From positions 2,640,874-2,704,873 of the forward strand of contig NC_092014.1 in the NCBI RefSeq assembly GCF_042242105.1: a stretch of 64,000 nucleotides of DNA. The letters run 5' to 3'. Of this stretch, positions 59,501-64,000 are shown piece after piece. Position 1 is the first letter of the stretch. Every line of letters starts with the position of its first letter. The notes beneath the pieces were generated by a model. The model had not been told where the DNA came from. It did not search any database and saw only the letters and a program-made list of their open reading frames with translations. The position numbers and the translations under genes were made by a program. Source of the stretch: Pempheris klunzingeri (Eukaryota; Chordata; Actinopteri; Acropomatiformes; Pempheridae).

Positions 59501-61582
59501 AAATTTGACTCAAAAAAGGCCGAAAACGTGTTGATCCAGAACAACAGTGAATGTAGAAACACAAACTAAATATCTGTGAACCCTCCAGAAGTGATTCGAA
59601 CTATTTCCATGTTTTATTTCCTGAGTGAGGCTCATTTTTATGAGCAGAGAGCGACTATTATTTACTCTACTAAATGATGCTAATGTTTATTATTTGCTAA
59701 TAAACCAAAGATATTCAACTTACAATGATAGAAATCAGCAATTTCTCACATTTGAGGATTTAGAAACTGAGTGTTTGACATTTCTGATTCTCGATATCAG
59801 AGAAGACACAAACAAAAGGAAGTTTCATCAACAGAAATCCCGTGTGAGATATCATCCCGTGCGACGAGAACATAATACTTTAATCTCTCTATCTGTCTGT
59901 GAGTGCTGCTCACCTCCCCAGGCCTGCCACGCAGTGCACAGCGATGCAGCAGCCGGGCTCCTCCCTGAACTTGAGCTTCAGCAGGTTCAGCCAATCATCC
60001 ACGATCTGGTTGGAGGGTGGAGCCCCATCGTCAAACGGCCAATCCTGGAACGGAAGAGGGAGGAAGAGGGAGGAAGAGGGAAATGACGTCATCAAGTACA
60101 GTTTCTGGGAAACTAAAACAAAGGAAGAGTGAGGGCCGGAGCCAGCTGTGGGGAAACAGAAGTGTTGTTGTAGAGGGAGGGATGGATGGAGGGAACTTCT
60201 TCCTGTATCAGTGTCTTCTTTAAAAAAAAAAAATGACCCACTTAATAGGCAAAAAAAAACTCATTGAGCTACGATAATGAGTTGATTAACTGATTATTCA
60301 ATCAATAGAAACTTGATTGGCAACTCAACTCATCTTTTAACTCATTTTTCAAGCAGAAATGCCAAAAAATTTGATATTTTCTGGTTTTCAAATGTGAGAA
60401 GTTTCTGCTTTCCTCCATCTTACATAAACTAGACGTGTGATGAAGTCACTTTAGGATATTATTTAAGCTTTTCTCACCGTTTCTAATGTTTGGAGAAAAT
60501 AATCTCCATTAATAGTGGGTGAGAAATATTATTGTTAGCTCCATTGCTAATTCCGACTCTCCAGAGGCAACAAAGCTACTTAATTTGTGCTACAACAATG
60601 ATCCTATTTCCCGTTTTGAGAATAAATGACTAATTCAAGTTATTTATAAAGCATGAAATGTGAAAGCCTCTCAGGTTCCAGCTGCTTTTCTCTGGTTTAT
60701 ACTGCTGCAAATTGCAAAACTGGGGTTTTTAAATGTTCATGCAACAAAATAAAACAATGGAAAGATGTCAACTTACGCTTTTGGAAATTGTGTTTAGCAT
60801 TTTTTATCTGCTTCACTTCCTAATCCATCTTCTAAAACAGAGGCACTCTTCCCCTCAATTTATTAGATTAAACGAGACGTAATGCACATAATGTGTGCAC
60901 AGAAACCAGCTTTATTGATTTATCCCCAGTTGCTTGTTGCTTTTTAAGCAACGTTTCTGCATAACAAGTCTAAAAACTCACTAAATCTAGGGATAAAGCT
61001 ACCGTGTTGGCAGCAGGGAACAGACACAAGCACTGAGCTCAACGTTATGATCGTGCTTAGTGAGTTATGTGTTTTATTAATGGAAAGTTTTACATAACAC
61101 GGGAAGAAAACAGAGCACAAACACTGGGATTAAACCGAGTGTGTGAGTTCAGGGAAGAAACAGAGCCGGAGGGTGAAAACGGGCAAAAAAATACATGGAG
61201 TTTGGTTTGATGCATCGACAGTCATGAGGGAGTCAGGGGGGTGTTTGTAGGCTTCAACTCACCAGAACTTGGATCCCCTCTTTCACCACCAGGGTGGCAT
61301 CATAAGTGGCCTCACACACTCTCACAACGGTGGTCACTCCATACTTCTTCAACTCCTGGAAACACACAGGAATTATTTGAAAACAGAAGTGGACATGAGC
61401 AGGATTTTAAAGTCCTCTAATGTTTTATTATCTTCTTCTTATTATTATTATTTCTAGTCGGTGACAGTGGGGCTCACCTCGATGAACTTGTTCAGGGTGG
61501 CGTTGGTGGGGTTGTGGGTAATGAGGAACCTCATGTTCTTGTAGGTGATCTCCACGGGCGCTGGTCTGTTCATACGAGCCAT
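56577..61582 (-). CDS. ptp4a1: Protein tyrosine phosphatase PRL-1 (type IVA 1)
   Basis: Coding exons in transcript order: 61582-61478, 61355-61263, 60044-59914, 58814-58740 and 56694-56577, with phases 0,0,2,2 and GT-AG throughout. Product is 173 aa, the exact family length, and nearly identical to human PTP4A1 as I recall it. Key residues: Cys49 (VVRVC, redox disulfide partner), Asp72 general acid in WPFDDG, the CX5R P-loop HCVAGLGR with catalytic Cys104 and Arg110, a basic stretch [11 protein letters not shown], and C-terminal CCIQ, a prenylation CAAX box. PRL phosphatases are membrane-anchored by farnesylation and bind CNNM magnesium transporters. All catalytic residues are intact. PTP4A2 is shorter and ends CCVQ, and PTP4A3 diverges more, so PTP4A1 is preferred. 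Confidence 0.96.
57355..57849. mobile_element. TTAA-flanked non-autonomous element (piggyBac-like)
   Basis: A 495-bp insertion in ptp4a1 intron 4. It begins TTAACCCTTTCATGCATaga and ends with the complement, tTCATGCATGAAAGGGTTAA, giving terminal inverted repeats of about 14-15 bp with TTAA target sites. There is no open frame of note. It differs in sequence from the TTAA element at 18139-18335, so these are distinct families. Confidence 0.85.
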
Positions 61583-62240
61583 TGTGACGACGTGACAGAA
61601 AAAATAAAATAACGAAACCCAAAAGTCTTCCACAGAGTAAAAACACTAATGTAAACACTTAGTTGAACTCGGAGGGAATGTCAAACAAAAACGTCCAACG
61701 AGCTTCTAGAAAAACCCAGGAACAGAAAATCCTCCGGTTGGCAATTCTGAACGAAAATACGAAGGCTGCGACAGGAAAATGGGGAAATCTGAGGAGCTAG
61801 CGGGGCCGAAAAAGGGGGGCGGACAATCAGAGAAACAACTCAAAACCCTCTCCTTTGGAATAAAACAAAAGAAAAGGAGGAAAAGAAAAAACAAGGCTGG
61901 TTCCACCTTGATTCGGGCCAGGCGGAAGCCGACGAGGGCAGTGTGCAGCGGGTGGAGTTACCCCATCCAGGCCGAGTTGTCGCTGGTTCTGGGAGGCGTC
62001 CCGGTCCTGCCAACTTTCCGGGGTCCCTCCTGTGGCTCAAGTGCGTCGGATCGATGGCGAGTTTGGCTGTTCACTCGTCTGCATAGGCAGCGTGCTGAGC
62101 CTGGCAGTAGTCCCCACTGCCCTTCAGAAACTCCATAAATGTGTGACCCAGAACACCACAGAACTGCTGCAGGACACAGAGAGGGGGACGAGGAGGAGAG
62201 GGAAGATGCTTTTAGAAACGCCGATTTCATAATAGAGACA
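61583..62240 (-). promoter_or_regulatory. ptp4a1: ptp4a1 5' UTR and promoter region
   Basis: Upstream of the ptp4a1 ATG the sequence becomes purine-rich and then GC-rich on the plus strand, with a GC-box-like ggggggcgg at about 61814 and CpG-containing DNA to about 62100. No further in-frame coding extension is needed, because the protein starts at the conserved [11 protein letters not shown]. Exon borders of the 5' UTR were not resolved. Confidence 0.4.
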
Positions 62241-62469
62241 ACACATAGGGCTTCTGTCGAGGTTTGATAGAGGTGCTCTTTGTTAAGCCACCGAAACGTG
62301 ACAAAACAGATGGTGGTGTACTAGCCGATCCTCATTTCTCAGAACCGGTTCCACTAATTTATCTAGAGAACATACCGGCCGAGAATACCAACCTTTTGTG
62401 CCGTTTATTCTGTTACGTGACAGACACGCTGATCTTAACATATTCTTCACAATTCTCATAACTGCGGGA

Positions 62470-63010
62470 CTTAAAGGGTAACATTGGTATTTTTAAACCT
62501 AGACACTATTTCTGTTTTATATTTTGGTTTCAAAGTGATTGTCTCAGCTGTGAGACAGGCTCTAATGGCTGTCCGGTTAAAGGAAGCCCCCTAAAAGTGC
62601 TTGTTTTAGCCACTGACGGGCTCAGATTGTTATTCCAAGTGTGTAACAGCATTATGGAAAGGATTCCTACAGAGAGAGACCTGGAAGATCCTTTTGGTTT
62701 AGTCACAAATAGCAGTTTTATATGCATCTTTGAAGCCACCAGACTCCATTGAGAAAAACAGCAATTTTACCTTGCAGAGCATGGGAGTTGCTGGTCTGCC
62801 GCTGCCTTTACTGATCAGTTTCTTTGTGCTATTGTGTGACTTTGGTGTTTTAAAGGATGAGCACACTTTTTGTGTAACACACAGTAACACAAACAAACCA
62901 ACCAATTAAAAGCAGCGGTGAACCAACCGCTCTGTGTTCACTAAGGTAAAAATCACAGCTTTTGTGAATGGAGTCTGGTGTGTTTGCAGAGAGCGATATA
63001 ACGGCTGCCA
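62470..63010. repeat. Dispersed fold-back repeat, copy 4
   Basis: Forward arm with 'cctacagagagagacctgga' (about 62667) and 'ccaccagactccattgagaa' (about 62738). The reverse arm 'gaatggagtctggtgtgttt gcagagagcgatataacggc' lies near 62960-63005. The centre of inversion is at about 62850. Same family as 45-510, 20101-20391 and 51948-52580. Confidence 0.7.
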
Positions 63011-64000
63011 AATGCTCTCAGAGCCCACAGTGGTATTAAAATGTCTTATTTTGTCCAACCAATAGTTCAAAACACATTCTGCTTACCATCATAGACGAGT
63101 AAGAATGACTTAAACCATTAATAAACTATCAAAATAGTTGCTGATTAATTTTCCGGTTAATTCGATTAATGTTTGCAGGTTAGTTGTCAACAAAAAAATG
63201 CATTAAAAAAATACTTGTATAATTAACTGAACAGTTCCAGACTTTAGCGACGGATGTTTCAAAGAATTAAAACTAAAAACAAACAACAGATTTAACAAAA
63301 AACAGCCACAAATATCATTTCAGCTGCAGCTCTACACAGTGCAGGTTTGCTGATGCAAGAAATCTTCTTTCCAGAGAAAGATCAATTTGTTGACATTCCT
63401 GTATCGTTGCATCATACGCAGCCCGGTGTGAGAAGCATCACTGCAACCCAACACCGGCCTCCGACACTGAAGCAGCATCGTCCAGTCAAATTTGTCAGAC
63501 CTGTAGAATATCTGAACTTTCCAGAGCTGCACCGAAGTCGACATCTCAGAAGAGACCAAACATAAACCAGACACAATCAAAGCTGCGCCGGTTAATCGAT
63601 CGGTTGAGTCCTTTTTTTAAAGAAGAGATCGTCCAAATTCTCTGATTTTTTTTCCTCCTCTGTGACAGTAAGCTGAATATCTTTGGGTTGTGGACAAAAC
63701 AAGACATCGGAGTGCATCATCTTAGACACAATAGACAATTTTCTGACTCTTTATAGACCAAACAACCAAACGATTAATCAAGAAAATAATCCGCACACTT
63801 AACGACGATGAAGAAATGAGACTTTTGCTGATGTTCTTAATATCGTTTTAAGAGTGTCCTGCATTCATACACCGCCCCCACGCAAACATGATGATAAAAA
63901 ATGAACATTTCTCTTAATATTATTAAAATATACTGCGCCGAAAGCAGGTTGTGCATTTTTACCATTTAAGGACGACTTCCTGAAATGACATGACATCAAA
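63011..64000. other. Region upstream of ptp4a1, nothing recognised
   Basis: AT-rich sequence with short frames on both strands and no splice-bounded exon of a known family. A distal ptp4a1 5' UTR exon could lie here or beyond the window. Confidence 0.5.

Overview
The window is vertebrate nuclear DNA from a ray-finned (teleost) fish, probably a percomorph. The evidence is GT-AG introns of mostly modest size, AATAAA polyadenylation signals, fish-type dispersed repeats and long microsatellites, and five protein-coding genes whose reconstructed proteins fit known vertebrate families. The organism call is inference; the gene calls rest on exon-by-exon reading with phase checks at every junction.

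Layout. 1-4300 has no recognised gene, only dispersed repeats and a GT microsatellite. About 4390-14850 (+) is ahnak: a PDZ domain on two small exons, then one 6.3-kb exon encoding a giant repeat domain. 15660-20815 (+) is mrpl4 (9 coding exons, 301 aa), starting at a compact E-box/CCAAT/CRE promoter. 20843-29560 (-) is hyls1 (11 coding exons, 364 aa), tail to tail with mrpl4 with only 153 bp between the stop codons. Inside the 2.66-kb fifth coding intron of hyls1, on the same strand, lies a second start-codon-bearing gene or exon for a very acidic protein of 295-317 aa that I do not recognise. About 31200-53590 (+) is a collagen IX alpha-1 gene (32 coding exons, 687 aa) that encodes only the short, NC4-less form. 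55000?-62200 (-) is ptp4a1 (PRL-1 phosphatase, 5 coding exons, 173 aa), convergent with col9a1.

The genes are not an operon and have unrelated jobs: membrane-associated scaffold, mitochondrial ribosome, centriole/cilium, cartilage matrix and signalling phosphatase. From memory, human COL9A1 and PTP4A1 both lie on 6q12-13, so that half looks like old linkage. AHNAK and HYLS1 lie on 11q and MRPL4 on 19p.

The most notable non-genic content is: a 685-bp AGGAC array with a 30-bp higher-order register in a col9a1 intron; several fold-back or TTAA-flanked non-autonomous elements; a decayed piggyBac-like 5' end in a hyls1 intron; and near-identical 648-bp tandem units inside the ahnak coding exon.
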